A stretch of DNA of 54,575 nucleotides from an uncultured Anaerolineae bacterium (GTDB lineage: Bacteria > Chloroflexota > Anaerolineae > Aggregatilineales > Phototrophicaceae): the NCBI GenBank assembly GCA_937944445.1, contig CALDYP010000016.1:1-54575 (forward strand), given 5' to 3'. Below the pieces are notes generated by a model, which was given only the letters and a program-made list of their open reading frames with translations, ran no database searches and was not told where the DNA came from. Positions 42,425-51,284 of the stretch are shown one piece after another; position 1 is the first letter of the stretch; each line of letters starts with the position of its first letter. Position numbers and translations under genes: made by a program.

Positions 42425-43348
42425 TCAAAGCCTGTTCAAGAGCTGTTGAAGCTCGTTCAGTTTGTCAGGGAGGTTTAATTGGGTGAAGATGTTGGCTGCA
42501 GCCACCCAATAGCGGCGCGCCTCTTCTCTGTAGCCCAAGTCATACAAGACGCGCCCCATCGTCTTGGCGAGTTCGGCTTGGCTTAGGAAGTCGTTCAGTT
42601 CGTGGGCGAGCAGCGCGCTTTCGCGGTAGTGCTCAAGGGCGAGGGCGTAGTACTCTGCGGCGGCGTGCCCGTCGCTCGTCTGGCGGGCGCGCTGCGTGTA
42701 GAGGTTGCCGAGGATGCCGAGCCGCAGCGCAGCCTCTTGCTTGCGATCCAGCGCGAGGTAGAGATCAACGGCCTCGCTGTAGCAGTCCACGGCTTGATCA
42801 AAGCTGCCTAACTGCATCAAAGTGTTGCCGAGGTGGCCGAGGCGCAGCGCAAGGTTGGGGCGATCTTCAAGCTGCATGGCGATCTTGACGGCCTCCATGT
42901 GGTAGATGCTGGCTTGCTGCGGCTGAGCAAGGTCGTTATACACGAGGCCAAGGTTGGTCAGCCAGAGGCCGCGCCCGCGCTGGTCGTTGTGCTGCTGCGA
43001 TAGGTCGAGCGCTTTGTGCAGGGTGTGAATGGCATCATGATAGCGGCCAACCTCGCGCAGCAGGTTCCCCATGTTGCCCAACAAGCCAGCCTCGGTGATC
43101 GGGTCAGCCTCTTGTTGGGCGTAGCGCAGCCCCTGCGCAAAGCTGGCCAATGATGCCTCGACCTGTCCGACGCGATATTGAGCCAGCGCCAAGTTGCCCA
43201 AGTGGCGCGCGGCTGCGCCCCAATCTTGTTCCTGTTCAGCGATGCTGACCAGTCGCTTCAACCCTTCCAACGCGCCAGCAAAGTCTTCATTTTGCAGCGC
43301 TTGCCGCACTAACCGCAGCAGATACACCAATTCTTGTGAGTGATCCAT
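42425..43348 (-). CDS. Tetratricopeptide-repeat protein
   Basis: This 307-residue soluble protein has about six TPR units in regular array: AARHLGNLALAQYRVGQVEA, AGLLGNMGNLLREVGRYHDA, GLWLTNLGLVYNDLAQPQQA, ALRLGHLGNTLMQLGSFDQA, ALRLGILGNLYTQRA and ELAKTMGRVLYDLGYREEA. The repeated LGN signature is like the LGN/Rapsyn group. No other domain is present. It is divergent from the MCP-like gene at 43496, and a shared regulatory region of about 150 bp lies between; a link to that signalling protein is possible but unproven. Confidence 0.87.
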   Translation of the reverse strand: MDHSQELVYLLRLVRQALQNEDFAGALEGLKRLVSIAEQEQDWGAAARHLGNLALAQYRVGQVEASLASFAQGLRYAQQEADPITEAGLLGNMGNLLREVGRYHDAIHTLHKALDLSQQHNDQRGRGLWLTNLGLVYNDLAQPQQASIYHMEAVKIAMQLEDRPNLALRLGHLGNTLMQLGSFDQAVDCYSEAVDLYLALDRKQEAALRLGILGNLYTQRARQTSDGHAAAEYYALALEHYRESALLAHELNDFLSQAELAKTMGRVLYDLGYREEARRYWVAAANIFTQLNLPDKLNELQQLLNRL

Positions 43349-43495
43349 AACGAGAGCAAGCCATGTCGACTAATGTTGAGCGGGCAGAGCTGAGTTCAGC
43401 GAAGCGCCATCGTCGTTTGGGTAGGCTTGGCCTGCGCTGACTTCATGGCTATCATTATGACTGGTAGTGATGGCTTGGTCAAAAGGCATCCCTTT

Positions 43496-44557
43496 ATGGA
43501 CGCAGTGTTGAGACAACTTCGCAGCCCACAACCCGCACAAGTGGCGTATGGGGCGGGGGGGCTGATGGTCTTGCTGGCCATTGCCACAACCTCGGTGTGG
43601 CCGTTGGTCACAGCGGCTGTGATGGCCGCGTGGGGTTGGTGGATGCACACACAAGCGGCGTCCGCGCCTACGGCTTCGCTCCACCCTGCCCCAACGGAAC
43701 TGCTGACGATGACGGACGGCACGATGCAGATGCAGACCACGATTGATGGGTTGGTGCTGGCGTCGCAGGCGATCAACGAAGTGACCAGCGCCCAAGCCGA
43801 GAGCGCGCGCGAACAGGCACAAATCATCAAGTTGGCCAACTCGCGCCTTGACGACTTTCTGACGCTGACGGAGCGCATCACTGCCCAAGCGCAGCAGGTG
43901 ATGCAGGTGGCCAACCGCGCTGCCACGATGTCCGAAAGTGGGCAGAGCGCCATCGCCGCGACGATCACCACGATGGATGACATCCGCGCGCAGGTGAACG
44001 CCATCGGCCTGACGATCAAAAGCCTTGCGGAACTCACTCAGCGCATTGATGACATCATCGACAGCGTGTCAGAGATTGCCACCCAATCCAACTTGCTGGC
44101 GCTGAACGCTTCGATCGAGGCGGCCCGCGCTGGCATCCACGGGCGCGGCTTCGCCGTTGTGGCCGACGAAGTGCGCACGCTCGCCAGCCAATCCACCCAC
44201 AGCGCGGAGCAGGTGCGCGCGATCTTAGGGGAAATTCAGGGCGCGATGAAGCAGACGATCCTCGCCACACAGGCCGGCATGCAAAACGTCGAACAAGGTC
44301 GCGCCCGCACTCAGGAGGCGCAGGCGGTGATGCACCAGCTCTTGGCGAGCGTCTCAGAAGCACGGAACGCCGTACAAGAGATTGCCAGCGTCTTGAAGCA
44401 GCAGTCGGAAGGGCTGGAGGAAATCGCCATCAGCATCGACCGCGTGCAGCGCATCTCACAGCAAAGCCTCGACAGCACGCGCACCGTCGAGATGGTCAGC
44501 AGCAACTTGTCACGGCTGGCCAATGACCTAGCTAAGTCAGTCACCATCCCCCAGTAG
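43496..44557 (+). CDS. MCP-like signalling protein with only a membrane hairpin
   Basis: This protein of about 353 residues has two close membrane segments ([20 protein letters not shown] and [17 protein letters not shown]), no extracellular domain and no clear HAMP region, followed by a methyl-accepting signalling coil (about 80-350) with hairpin tip [22 protein letters not shown] 43496 is chosen because AAAAGG lies 9 nt upstream; the frame is open to 43427 with only TTG and unsupported ATGs. It is not beside a cheA, so it may use the kinase encoded at 28936. It shares its domain plan with the MCP at 27719. A hairpin follows the stop codon. Confidence 0.85.
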   Translation: MDAVLRQLRSPQPAQVAYGAGGLMVLLAIATTSVWPLVTAAVMAAWGWWMHTQAASAPTASLHPAPTELLTMTDGTMQMQTTIDGLVLASQAINEVTSAQAESAREQAQIIKLANSRLDDFLTLTERITAQAQQVMQVANRAATMSESGQSAIAATITTMDDIRAQVNAIGLTIKSLAELTQRIDDIIDSVSEIATQSNLLALNASIEAARAGIHGRGFAVVADEVRTLASQSTHSAEQVRAILGEIQGAMKQTILATQAGMQNVEQGRARTQEAQAVMHQLLASVSEARNAVQEIASVLKQQSEGLEEIAISIDRVQRISQQSLDSTRTVEMVSSNLSRLANDLAKSVTIPQ

Positions 44558-44575
44558 GAGGATGCAGCGCGCGTG

Positions 44576-44597
44576 CTCTCTCGCTAGTCTGAGAGAG
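44576..44597. other. Hairpin between MCP-like gene and next gene
   Basis: CTCTCTC, an 8-nt loop, GAGAGAG: a perfect 7-bp stem 19 nt after the MCP stop. A TTTTTT run follows only 20 nt later, so it is not a classic terminator. It could be an operator for the next gene, whose GTG is at 44634. Confidence 0.35.
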
Positions 44598-44633
44598 TAA
44601 CCCATCAACCCGTAGTTTTTTGGGAGGAAATAC

Positions 44634-45224
44634 GTGTCAACCAACTATGACATTGCCCGCGACCTGCGCGAGGCAGCCGCCATGGCCGAAGGGCTGGATC
44701 GCTACGTGCGTGGCACGGAACTGTATGGCTCGACGGGCGGCGGCTTCTTTGCCAGCAGCATGCCCAGCTTGACAGTCGGCGCGCTGGTGATGCGCCTGCG
44801 TCGTCTGCACGCCCTCAGCGACCAGCTCGACGCCCGCCAGCGTGACCAGCTCGAGGCCGCTCAAAAAGAGTTCGACCGCGTGCAGAAAGAGTGGAACGTC
44901 CACTTCAGCGGCAAGATCGCCAAAGAGGCCCTCAGTCGGCTAGACGCGATGCGCACCTTCTTCAGCGAGTGCAGCAAGAGCAACGCCACCTGCGCCCAGA
45001 ACTACGCGCCGGAAGCGCTGCGCCGAACGATCGTCGAGGAACTGCGCCCCGTCATCGAGGCCAACCAAGCCCCCGCGGAAGGGCTGGCGGAAAAACTGCG
45101 CAGCACAGACGCCAACCTGCGCGCGGTCGTCCAGCCTGATCAGTTTATCTGGTCACCTCTGTTGCAACCGGTGTATCCGCAGGCGGTGTATTGGTGGCTG
45201 TACCAGCGGCCGCCTCAAAGTTGA
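44634..45224 (+). CDS. Hypothetical helical protein
   Basis: Not recognised. This 196-residue protein starts at GTG 44634 behind GGGAGGAAATAC, a strong ribosome site. Most of it is helical and charged (LVMRLRRLHALSDQLDARQR, DQLEAAQKEFDRVQKEW), with two Cys residues in FFSECSKSNATCAQNY and an aromatic C-terminus (IWSPLLQPVYPQAVYWWLYQ). A Gly/Phe-rich turn (GSTGGGFFASSMPSL) sits near residue 35. There is no signal peptide. Its last 80 nt overlap the convergent small membrane protein gene. Function unknown. Confidence 0.68.
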   Translation: MSTNYDIARDLREAAAMAEGLDRYVRGTELYGSTGGGFFASSMPSLTVGALVMRLRRLHALSDQLDARQRDQLEAAQKEFDRVQKEWNVHFSGKIAKEALSRLDAMRTFFSECSKSNATCAQNYAPEALRRTIVEELRPVIEANQAPAEGLAEKLRSTDANLRAVVQPDQFIWSPLLQPVYPQAVYWWLYQRPPQS

Positions 45225-45360
45225 AGACGCTGGCTGCGATGGCTGCGGCCACAAGTGCGACGGCAATCGCCCCCATGATCCACGCGCCATAGCGCACCAA
45301 ATCGCGCAGGGACTGCTTCTCTTCTTCTGTCCACGGCTGAGGGGTAGGCTTTTGTGACAT
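45145..45360 (-). CDS. Small membrane protein with Thr-Pro tail
   Basis: This 71-residue protein has a charged, helical N-terminus (PWTEEEKQSLRDLVRYGA), one membrane segment (WIMGAIAVALVAAAIAASVF, about 27-47) and a Thr/Pro/Ala tail (GTATNTPPADTPVATEV) of the kind seen on other exported proteins in this genome. GGAG lies upstream of ATG 45360. Its 3' end overlaps the convergent gene by 80 nt, which is long for bacteria; both frames have good ribosome sites, so both are probably real. Function unknown. Confidence 0.62.
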   Translation of the reverse strand: MSQKPTPQPWTEEEKQSLRDLVRYGAWIMGAIAVALVAAAIAASVFNFEAAAGTATNTPPADTPVATEVTR

Positions 45361-45482
45361 CTCTGCTCCATCCTAAGAGGAAAGATCAGCGCAGGCTTAA
45401 ATCTAGCAAGTCGCGCGGAACTTTGCTAGCGTTTCTCTGCGCCATCCCCTAGAATACAGGCGCAAATTCTGAGGGAATCTAC

Positions 45483-46091
45483 ATGACAGATGAGATTGTG
45501 AACTCCGCCCCCAGCCCTGACAGCCGCCCCTCACCGGTGTTGATCGTGCTGCTGATTGTGCCGCTGGTTGGGATTTTGCTGGCGCTGCTCATGGTTGCTA
45601 TGACGCCGCGCCAGCCAGAGGGCGGGCTGCCCAGCGCGGGGGGGCAGGCGGCTTCGCTCATCAACTTCACCGCGCCCCCTTTTGACGTGCTGGACTTGAA
45701 CGGGGAAGTGTTCTCCCTGCTGGACTATCGCGGGCGGGTGGTGCTGCTCAACTTCTGGCAGACGACCTGCTTGCCATGCGAGATCGAGATGCCTGATCTG
45801 GCGCGCTTCAGCCGCGAGCAGGGCGACGAAGGCGCGGCGGTGATCGCCATCAACTTTGGCGAGACGAACGAGACTGTGCGCGAGTGGCTGGCTGCCCGCG
45901 ATATCGTCGGCCTCAAGGTGGGGATGGACTACGAATCGCGCATCCAGCGGGCGTATGGCGTGCTGAACCTGCCGACGACCTTTGTGATCGACCCTGAAGG
46001 CCGCGTCGTCTACATGAAGTTGGGCATCATGTCGCTGGAGCAGATGTACGAGTACGTCGAAAGCGTGAAGACGTCGGCTCAGTCCGGCTAA
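45483..46091 (+). CDS. Membrane-anchored TlpA/ResA-type thioredoxin-like protein
   Basis: This 202-residue protein has an N-terminal membrane anchor (about 18-40, LIVLLIVPLVGILLALLMVA) and an external thioredoxin domain (60-200). The redox-active pair is Cys96-Leu-Pro-Cys99 in NFWQTTCLPCEIEMP, followed by INFGETNETVREWL and a cis-Pro loop (GVLNLPTTFVIDPEG). TlpA/ResA proteins reduce disulfides outside the membrane, often for cytochrome c maturation or copper delivery to oxidases. It is convergent, 2 nt apart, with a NapH-like ferredoxin membrane protein gene. No cytochrome c genes are in the window, so its target is not known. Confidence 0.9.
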   Translation: MTDEIVNSAPSPDSRPSPVLIVLLIVPLVGILLALLMVAMTPRQPEGGLPSAGGQAASLINFTAPPFDVLDLNGEVFSLLDYRGRVVLLNFWQTTCLPCEIEMPDLARFSREQGDEGAAVIAINFGETNETVREWLAARDIVGLKVGMDYESRIQRAYGVLNLPTTFVIDPEGRVVYMKLGIMSLEQMYEYVESVKTSAQSG

Positions 46092-46093
46092 GC

Positions 46094-47578
46094 TCAGCGC
46101 AGGAAGTCGTCCACGCCGCGCATCTCCATCGGCAGTTGGAAGATCCACCACGCCACCAGCATGAGCGCGAGCATCGCCAGCGCCCACGGCACGAAAGCTT
46201 GGAAGCTGCGCCGCCGATAGAGGCGCTGGCTGACCCGCTGCGCCAACCAGAGGCTGGCCGCGAAGCTGCCCACGAGCGCGACCACTTGGATGATCCCGAT
46301 CCACTCGTTGTCGAGCGCCACGCTGTAGCGTTCCCACTCACCCACGCCGCCGAGGAACTCTTGCACGACGGGGATGATGAGCAGCGGCGCGATCAAGAAG
46401 TGGAAGCCGTAATGGGCGAACCAGATGCCGAACCCCAGCGGGATGAACGTCGGCGCGAAGCTGCCCGCCACCTCGCGCAAGCTGTGCTGTGCGCCGGCTG
46501 ACCATCGCGTAAGCGCCGCCGCCCCTATCAGCGTCCCGAGCGGCAGCAGCACGTTGCCCACGAAGAAGATGATCCCAAGCACGATGAACTCGCTGTCGGT
46601 GTTGAGCGCCTGTGCCAGCCACGCTTGCAGCTCGTACACGGGCGGAACCATGCCGAAGGCGTTCGTGACGCCCATCCACGCCAGCGCCACCACAAGGAAC
46701 GCCACGTCCCAGCGCTTGGGCCACACGTCGCCGAGCAGCTCGCGCGCGGGCGTGCGGGCGAACAAGCTGGCGTTGTCGTGGGGGCAGGCGCGTACGCAGT
46801 CGAGGCACAGCGTGCAGTCGAGGTTGCTCTGAATCTGTGGGGCGTAGAGCAGCGTCCCGCAGCCGGGCGTTCCCTGCGGCGTGTGGCGCACTTCGACTGC
46901 GCGCGCCTCGTTCGCTCCGACGACGGGGATTTGGTCGACGTGGATGGTGGGCGTCGGGCTGTAGCTGCCGTTGACGCACTCTTTGCCCTCACAGTGGGCG
47001 CAGATGTTCGGGTCGCGCACGCTGATCTGTGTCGGCGCGATGGCCGAGTAAACGAAGTTGAACGTCCCCAGCGGGCACACGTACTTGCAGAAGGCTGATT
47101 CGGCAAAGAACGCTTCCAACGCGAAGGACGCCACGAAGTAAAAGACGATCACCCACGCGGTGAGGGCCGGGCTGGCCCACATGTCCAGCCATTCATACAG
47201 GAAGAACAAGACGAACAAGCCCGCGACAGCCAGCCACTTGCCGCGCAGCGCCCGCGGGAAGCGCCCTCCGCGCGTTGAGAGGCGTTTGGCCAGCGTGCGC
47301 GGCAGCGTGAACGGGCAGCCCATGCAGAACAAGTTGCCCACCAGCAGCAGCGCCACGATCACTAGCCCGCGGTAGTGCACCCACGCGCCGACGGTGGCGA
47401 GGTTGCGGCTGGCTTGGTCAGGGCCGGTGAAGCCATCCCACAGCATCGCCAGCGCGACGATCAAGAGCAGGCTTTGTAAGACGAGCCGCCCCCAGCGCCA
47501 TTTGAGCAGCGAGCCGATCAGCGGCAGGCGCAGCACGTCAAGGGCAGTCGTAGGGCGTTCAAGAGGAGCAGAGGCCAT
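46094..47578 (-). CDS. NapH/CcoG-like membrane protein with 4Fe-4S clusters
   Basis: This 494-residue polytopic protein has about 10 hydrophobic segments and Cys motifs. N-terminal LFCMGCPFTLPR (Cys-x2-CP) and FCKYVCPLGTFNFVYS match the NapH/NosR/CcoG membrane type. DPNICAHCEGKECVNG and DCTLCLDCVRACPHDNASL give the 4Fe-4S ligands (the latter a classic C-x2-C-x2-C-x3-CP). Such proteins carry electrons from the quinone pool or assemble metal centres. Several helices follow (VVALAWMGVTNAFGM, FIVLGIIFFVGNVLLPLGTL), longer than NapH. It is divergent from holB and convergent with the TlpA-like gene. The exact acceptor is unknown. Confidence 0.82.
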   Translation of the reverse strand: MASAPLERPTTALDVLRLPLIGSLLKWRWGRLVLQSLLLIVALAMLWDGFTGPDQASRNLATVGAWVHYRGLVIVALLLVGNLFCMGCPFTLPRTLAKRLSTRGGRFPRALRGKWLAVAGLFVLFFLYEWLDMWASPALTAWVIVFYFVASFALEAFFAESAFCKYVCPLGTFNFVYSAIAPTQISVRDPNICAHCEGKECVNGSYSPTPTIHVDQIPVVGANEARAVEVRHTPQGTPGCGTLLYAPQIQSNLDCTLCLDCVRACPHDNASLFARTPARELLGDVWPKRWDVAFLVVALAWMGVTNAFGMVPPVYELQAWLAQALNTDSEFIVLGIIFFVGNVLLPLGTLIGAAALTRWSAGAQHSLREVAGSFAPTFIPLGFGIWFAHYGFHFLIAPLLIIPVVQEFLGGVGEWERYSVALDNEWIGIIQVVALVGSFAASLWLAQRVSQRLYRRRSFQAFVPWALAMLALMLVAWWIFQLPMEMRGVDDFLR

Positions 47579-47676
47579 GCGAGGTGTGCCTTGTGGCTGT
47601 GGTCGCTTTTCTATATTATATTATCGACTGTCTGAGTGTCTCGTGGCAATAATGGCTATACGTCGTGGGAGAGAAC

Positions 47677-48678
47677 ATGGCTGATTGGCGTGTAGTTGGG
47701 CATGAGTGGGCTGTGAGCTTCTTGATGGCAGGCCTGCGGCATGGGCGCACGCGCCACGCCTATCTCATCACCGGCAGCCAGAACATCGGCAAGCGGACGC
47801 TCGCGCACAGCCTAGCGGCAGCGCTTAACTGCACTCATGAGGATCCCGCGCAGCGCCCTTGTTGGCAGTGCCGAAGCTGCAAATGGGTGCTGAGCGGCAA
47901 TCATCCCGATTTGATCTACGCTGCCAACGATCCGACGACGGGCGCGATTCGCATCGAAGCAGCGCGCGAGGTGATGCGCCAGCTCGCGCTTAAGCCGTTC
48001 ATCGCGCGGTACCGCGTCGCAATCTTTGATGAGTTTGACCGTGCGGCCCCGCGCACACAAGACGCGCTGCTCAAAACGGTGGAGGAACCCCCGCCGCACG
48101 CGGTTATCCTGCTGATTGCGCAGCGCTCAGAGCACATCCTGCCGACCATTCGCAGCCGCTGCCAAGTGCTGCCGCTGCGCCCCGTGCCCACTGAGCGCGT
48201 GCGCCAACTGCTGATCGAGCGCGGCGCATCAGATGAACAGGCGACGCTTATCGCCCGCCTCAGCAGCGGGCGGGTGGGTTGGGCGCTGCAAGCCCTTGAG
48301 CAGCCCGAGGTGCTGGAAGACCGCGCGAACATCCTCAACCTGCTGAGCGAGGCCGTGCGCGGCAACCGCCTGACGCGCTTCAACATCGCGGAAACGATCA
48401 GCGCCGAGGCCAGCAAAGACCGCGACGCGCTGCGCTACCTGTTGGAGATGTGGCAAACCTACTGGCGCGATGTGCTGCTCTACACGCACGATGCCCCGGT
48501 CAAGCCGTGCAACACGGATCGCCTTGTAGAAATTCAGCAGTGGGCACAGCGCATCCCGCGCAAGGCGGCGTTCGAGGCGCTGCAAGCCACCCGCCGCACG
48601 CTCTACCAGACACTGGAGACCAACGCCAACGTTCGATTGGCGCTTGAAGCCCTCATGCTGGCGTATCCGCGGTATTAA
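47677..48678 (+). CDS. holB: DNA polymerase III delta-prime subunit
   Basis: This 333-residue AAA+ clamp-loader subunit opens and loads the sliding clamp. It has GSQNIGKRTLA (P-loop of the delta-prime type), zinc ligands in NCTHEDPAQRPCWQCRSCKW, then the Walker B-like AIFDEFDRAAPRTQDALLKT and VEEPPPHAVILLIAQ, and sensor 1 LPTIRSRCQVLPLR with the SRC motif of the trimer interface. The C-terminal helical collar follows. Length is normal. ATG 47677 is chosen because GGGAGAG lies just upstream; the frame is open to a GTG at 47665. It is divergent from the NapH-like gene. The gamma/tau gene (dnaX) is not in the window. Confidence 0.9.
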   Translation: MADWRVVGHEWAVSFLMAGLRHGRTRHAYLITGSQNIGKRTLAHSLAAALNCTHEDPAQRPCWQCRSCKWVLSGNHPDLIYAANDPTTGAIRIEAAREVMRQLALKPFIARYRVAIFDEFDRAAPRTQDALLKTVEEPPPHAVILLIAQRSEHILPTIRSRCQVLPLRPVPTERVRQLLIERGASDEQATLIARLSSGRVGWALQALEQPEVLEDRANILNLLSEAVRGNRLTRFNIAETISAEASKDRDALRYLLEMWQTYWRDVLLYTHDAPVKPCNTDRLVEIQQWAQRIPRKAAFEALQATRRTLYQTLETNANVRLALEALMLAYPRY

Positions 48679-48722
48679 ACAATCATCGACTGTTATCTAG
48701 ATACAAGAAGGATGCTGCGCTT

Positions 48723-49934
48723 ATGACGGCTGTTATCGTGGGGATCGTGCTGCTGACGTATGTAGGGGTGGCGCTGGGCAGCGTGCCGCGCACGCGCATG
48801 AACCGCGCGACGATTGCGCTGGTGGGGGCGGCGGCGCTAGTGGCGTTAGGCGCAGTGACGGAAGAAGAGGCCATCCACGCAATTGATCTAGGGACGCTGC
48901 TGCTGCTAGGTGCGATGATGGTCATCAACAACAACCTGCGCATGGCGGGGTTCTTCACGCTGTTGACGAACCGCGTGCTGGCGCTGGCCAAATCCCCGCG
49001 GATGCTGCTGGCGGTCATTATTGGCGCGTCGGGCGTATTGAGCGCTCTGTTTCTCAACGACACGATCTGCTTGATGCTCACCCCGCTGCTGGCCGATGTC
49101 ACGCTGCGGCTGCGGCGTGACCCGCTGCCCTACCTCATCGGGCTGGCGGTGGCGACCAACGTCGGCAGTGTCGCTACGATCACTGGCAACCCGCAAAACA
49201 TCTTGATCGGCCAGAGCAGCCGCATCGGCTACGTGGACTTTTTGATCGCGCTCGGGCCGATTGCGTTTATCGGCTTGATCATTTGCTGGCTAATGATCGT
49301 GTTGATCTACCGCGACGAGTTCCGCAAACCGTTAGACACGATTGTGCTGCCGCCCGGAAGCTCGTATCGCCCGCTGCTCAACCGCACGTTGCTGATCGTG
49401 TTGGGGATGCTGGCGGCGTTCTTGTTGGGGCTGCCGATTGTGACCAGCGCGTGTGTGGCGGCGGGGGTACTGCTCATCTCACGGCTGCGCCCGAGCAAGC
49501 TGCTTGCGCTCGACTGGGAACTGCTGCTCATGTTCAGCGGGCTGTTCGTGGTGACGGGCGTGATCGAAGTCAGCGGCCTGAGCGCACTGCTCTTTGAGCA
49601 GACTTCCCCCTTCTTGAAAAGCGGCCTTGCTGAGTTCACACTAGCGGTAGGCGCGCTCAGCAACGTCGTCTCGAATGTACCCGCCGTGCTGCTGCTGCGC
49701 CCCGAGATCCCGGCGTTCGACAACTCACGTCAAGCGTGGCTAGCGTTGGCGATGGCCAGCACGCTCGCGGGCAACCTGACGTTGCTCGGCAGCGCGGCCA
49801 CGCTCATTGTGGCGGAACTAGCGCGCGCCAAGGGCATCACGCTGGGGTTCATGGCGTTTCTCAAAGTTGGCGTGCCGGTGACAATCCTCACGCTGCTGGT
49901 AGGCGTGGCGTGGCTGACCGTCTTCCCCGGCTAG
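48723..49934 (+). CDS. ArsB/SLC13-type anion permease
   Basis: This 403-residue membrane protein has about 10-11 helices in two inverted halves. The first half carries FLNDTICLMLTPLL and ATNVGSVATITGNPQNI; the second carries LSNVVSNVPAVLLLRPEI and LGSAATLIVAELARAKG. These repeat signatures (loop N-D-T and GNPQN; NxxSNVP and GSAAT) place it in the ArsB/NhaD/SLC13 superfamily, close to the YbiR-like putative anion permeases. The substrate could be an oxyanion or dicarboxylate; it is not set by sequence. No arsR or arsA gene flanks it, so arsenite export is not specifically supported. AAGGA precedes the ATG. It is convergent with the SH3 lipoprotein gene. Confidence 0.85.
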   Translation: MTAVIVGIVLLTYVGVALGSVPRTRMNRATIALVGAAALVALGAVTEEEAIHAIDLGTLLLLGAMMVINNNLRMAGFFTLLTNRVLALAKSPRMLLAVIIGASGVLSALFLNDTICLMLTPLLADVTLRLRRDPLPYLIGLAVATNVGSVATITGNPQNILIGQSSRIGYVDFLIALGPIAFIGLIICWLMIVLIYRDEFRKPLDTIVLPPGSSYRPLLNRTLLIVLGMLAAFLLGLPIVTSACVAAGVLLISRLRPSKLLALDWELLLMFSGLFVVTGVIEVSGLSALLFEQTSPFLKSGLAEFTLAVGALSNVVSNVPAVLLLRPEIPAFDNSRQAWLALAMASTLAGNLTLLGSAATLIVAELARAKGITLGFMAFLKVGVPVTILTLLVGVAWLTVFPG

Positions 49935-49935
49935 C

Positions 49936-51186
49936 CTAGTTCACCCGGAAGCGGCAAGTTTCCTGCTCGAAGGGCGTGTCGCTCTCTGGCCCGAAGAATT
50001 TATAGCCGTCGTAGATGCGTTGGTTCCACGTGACGACGTAGGTGATCTCGTATTCGCCTGCCTCCAGTGGGCCAAACGGGATGAACCACGACGCGACGAA
50101 GTCGCCGCCAGACGGGCGGATGGCCGTCACGTAGCTGTTGACGTCGGGGATGGGCTGGCCGTTGACGCGCAGATCGACGTTGGAATGCGTGATGTGATCC
50201 TGCACTTGGGATTGGGTGCGGGCGAACCAGCTCCACCAGATGTCAATCGTCTGACCGGCGCGCAAATTGGTTGGGGCCGGCACCCCGTAGGCCACCCGAT
50301 CACAGAACGCGAACACGTTGGGGTTGTTGCGGTTGTCCACGCCGCCACCCGCCGCGACGCCTGCTGCTGCGGTCGGGACGACCTGCGCGCTGGTGGTGGG
50401 TGCGAGCGTGCCCGCTGGCTCCACGGTCAAGATGCGCTGTTCCGTGGCGGTGGGCACAACGCGGATGGGCGTCGCCGTTGCTGCGCCCTGCGCCAGCGCG
50501 GTAGCGGTCTGGTTGATGGCGCTCAAGTTCACGTTGGGGACGGCGCTCACGATCGGCACGAGCGGTTGGGTGGCTGTGGGCGGGGCGGCGGGCGTGTTGG
50601 TGGCTGCGCCGATAGGCGTCGCAGTGATAGCAACCCCGAGCGGCGTCGCGGTGATGGGCACGCCGCCGAGGACAGCCGTCGGCAAAGCGGCGCTGAAGAG
50701 CGCGGTCATGTCTGGCGATGGGCTGGGGAGCGCGAGCGGCGTCGGAGTGGGCGGGATGAACAGCAGCCGCGCGGAGATCCAGCCCTCACGCCCGTCAGAC
50801 AGGCGCACGTTGAACCACGTGCCTTCAGCGTTTTGGCCGATAACCTGAACGCCTGTGCCGGGCGCGAGCGAGTCAAAGAATGGGAAGGTTTCGCCCGGCC
50901 CCTGCCGCACGTTGACGCGCTGCATCGACTGGACGATGCCGCTCACGGTGGGGGTGGCAGTGGGAACAGGCGTGTTGGTGATCGTGGGCGGGATGGGCGT
51001 GTTGGTGGGTGTGAAGGTGAAGGTGGGCAGCGGGGTACGGGTGGCCTCAGGCGTGGCCGTGAAGCGCGGCAGTGCGCTGGGGATTGGCAGGAAGGTGGCG
51101 GTTGGCACGTTGGCGACGACTTCTTCCTGTGGGGCGCAAGCGCTGGCCAGCGCCAGCAGCGGGAGCAGTAACCACCATTTCTTCAT
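49936..51186 (-). CDS. Lipoprotein with SH3 domain and Thr-Pro linkers
   Basis: This 416-residue protein has a lipobox signal (KKWWLLLPLLALASAC, lipid on Cys17), a Thr-Pro stalk (25-80), a bacterial SH3 domain (about 82-145; MQRVNVRQGPGETFPFFDSL, WFNVRLSDGREGWISARLL), a long Pro/Thr/Ala-rich spacer (145-280) and a C-terminal beta domain (about 285-416; FCDRVAYGVPAPTNLRAGQT, WSWFARTQSQVQDH) ending in CRFRVN. Two Cys in the C-terminal domain may pair. SH3b domains often bind wall peptides. A domain like the last one occurs in other Thr-Pro lipoproteins of Chloroflexota. It is divergent from the gene at 51285. Enzymatic activity is not apparent. Confidence 0.85.
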   Translation of the reverse strand: MKKWWLLLPLLALASACAPQEEVVANVPTATFLPIPSALPRFTATPEATRTPLPTFTFTPTNTPIPPTITNTPVPTATPTVSGIVQSMQRVNVRQGPGETFPFFDSLAPGTGVQVIGQNAEGTWFNVRLSDGREGWISARLLFIPPTPTPLALPSPSPDMTALFSAALPTAVLGGVPITATPLGVAITATPIGAATNTPAAPPTATQPLVPIVSAVPNVNLSAINQTATALAQGAATATPIRVVPTATEQRILTVEPAGTLAPTTSAQVVPTAAAGVAAGGGVDNRNNPNVFAFCDRVAYGVPAPTNLRAGQTIDIWWSWFARTQSQVQDHITHSNVDLRVNGQPIPDVNSYVTAIRPSGGDFVASWFIPFGPLEAGEYEITYVVTWNQRIYDGYKFFGPESDTPFEQETCRFRVN

Positions 51187-51284
51187 GAAAGACCCTTCAA
51201 CCCTGTGCGATGTTCACAATCGCCTTCTGTATACGCTATTATAGCGGCCTATGCAAGTTGGCGTTGCTCACAAAAGGAGGTCGG

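Noticed and set aside
48723-49934. Arsenite efflux pump as a specific call
   Set aside because: ArsB-like helices are present but no ars genes or arsenite-specific evidence is nearby; a general anion permease is safer.
50020-51171. A 383-codon plus-strand frame
   Set aside because: It is antisense to the SH3 lipoprotein; the Gly/Arg/Asp-rich product derives from Thr-Pro codons read backwards.
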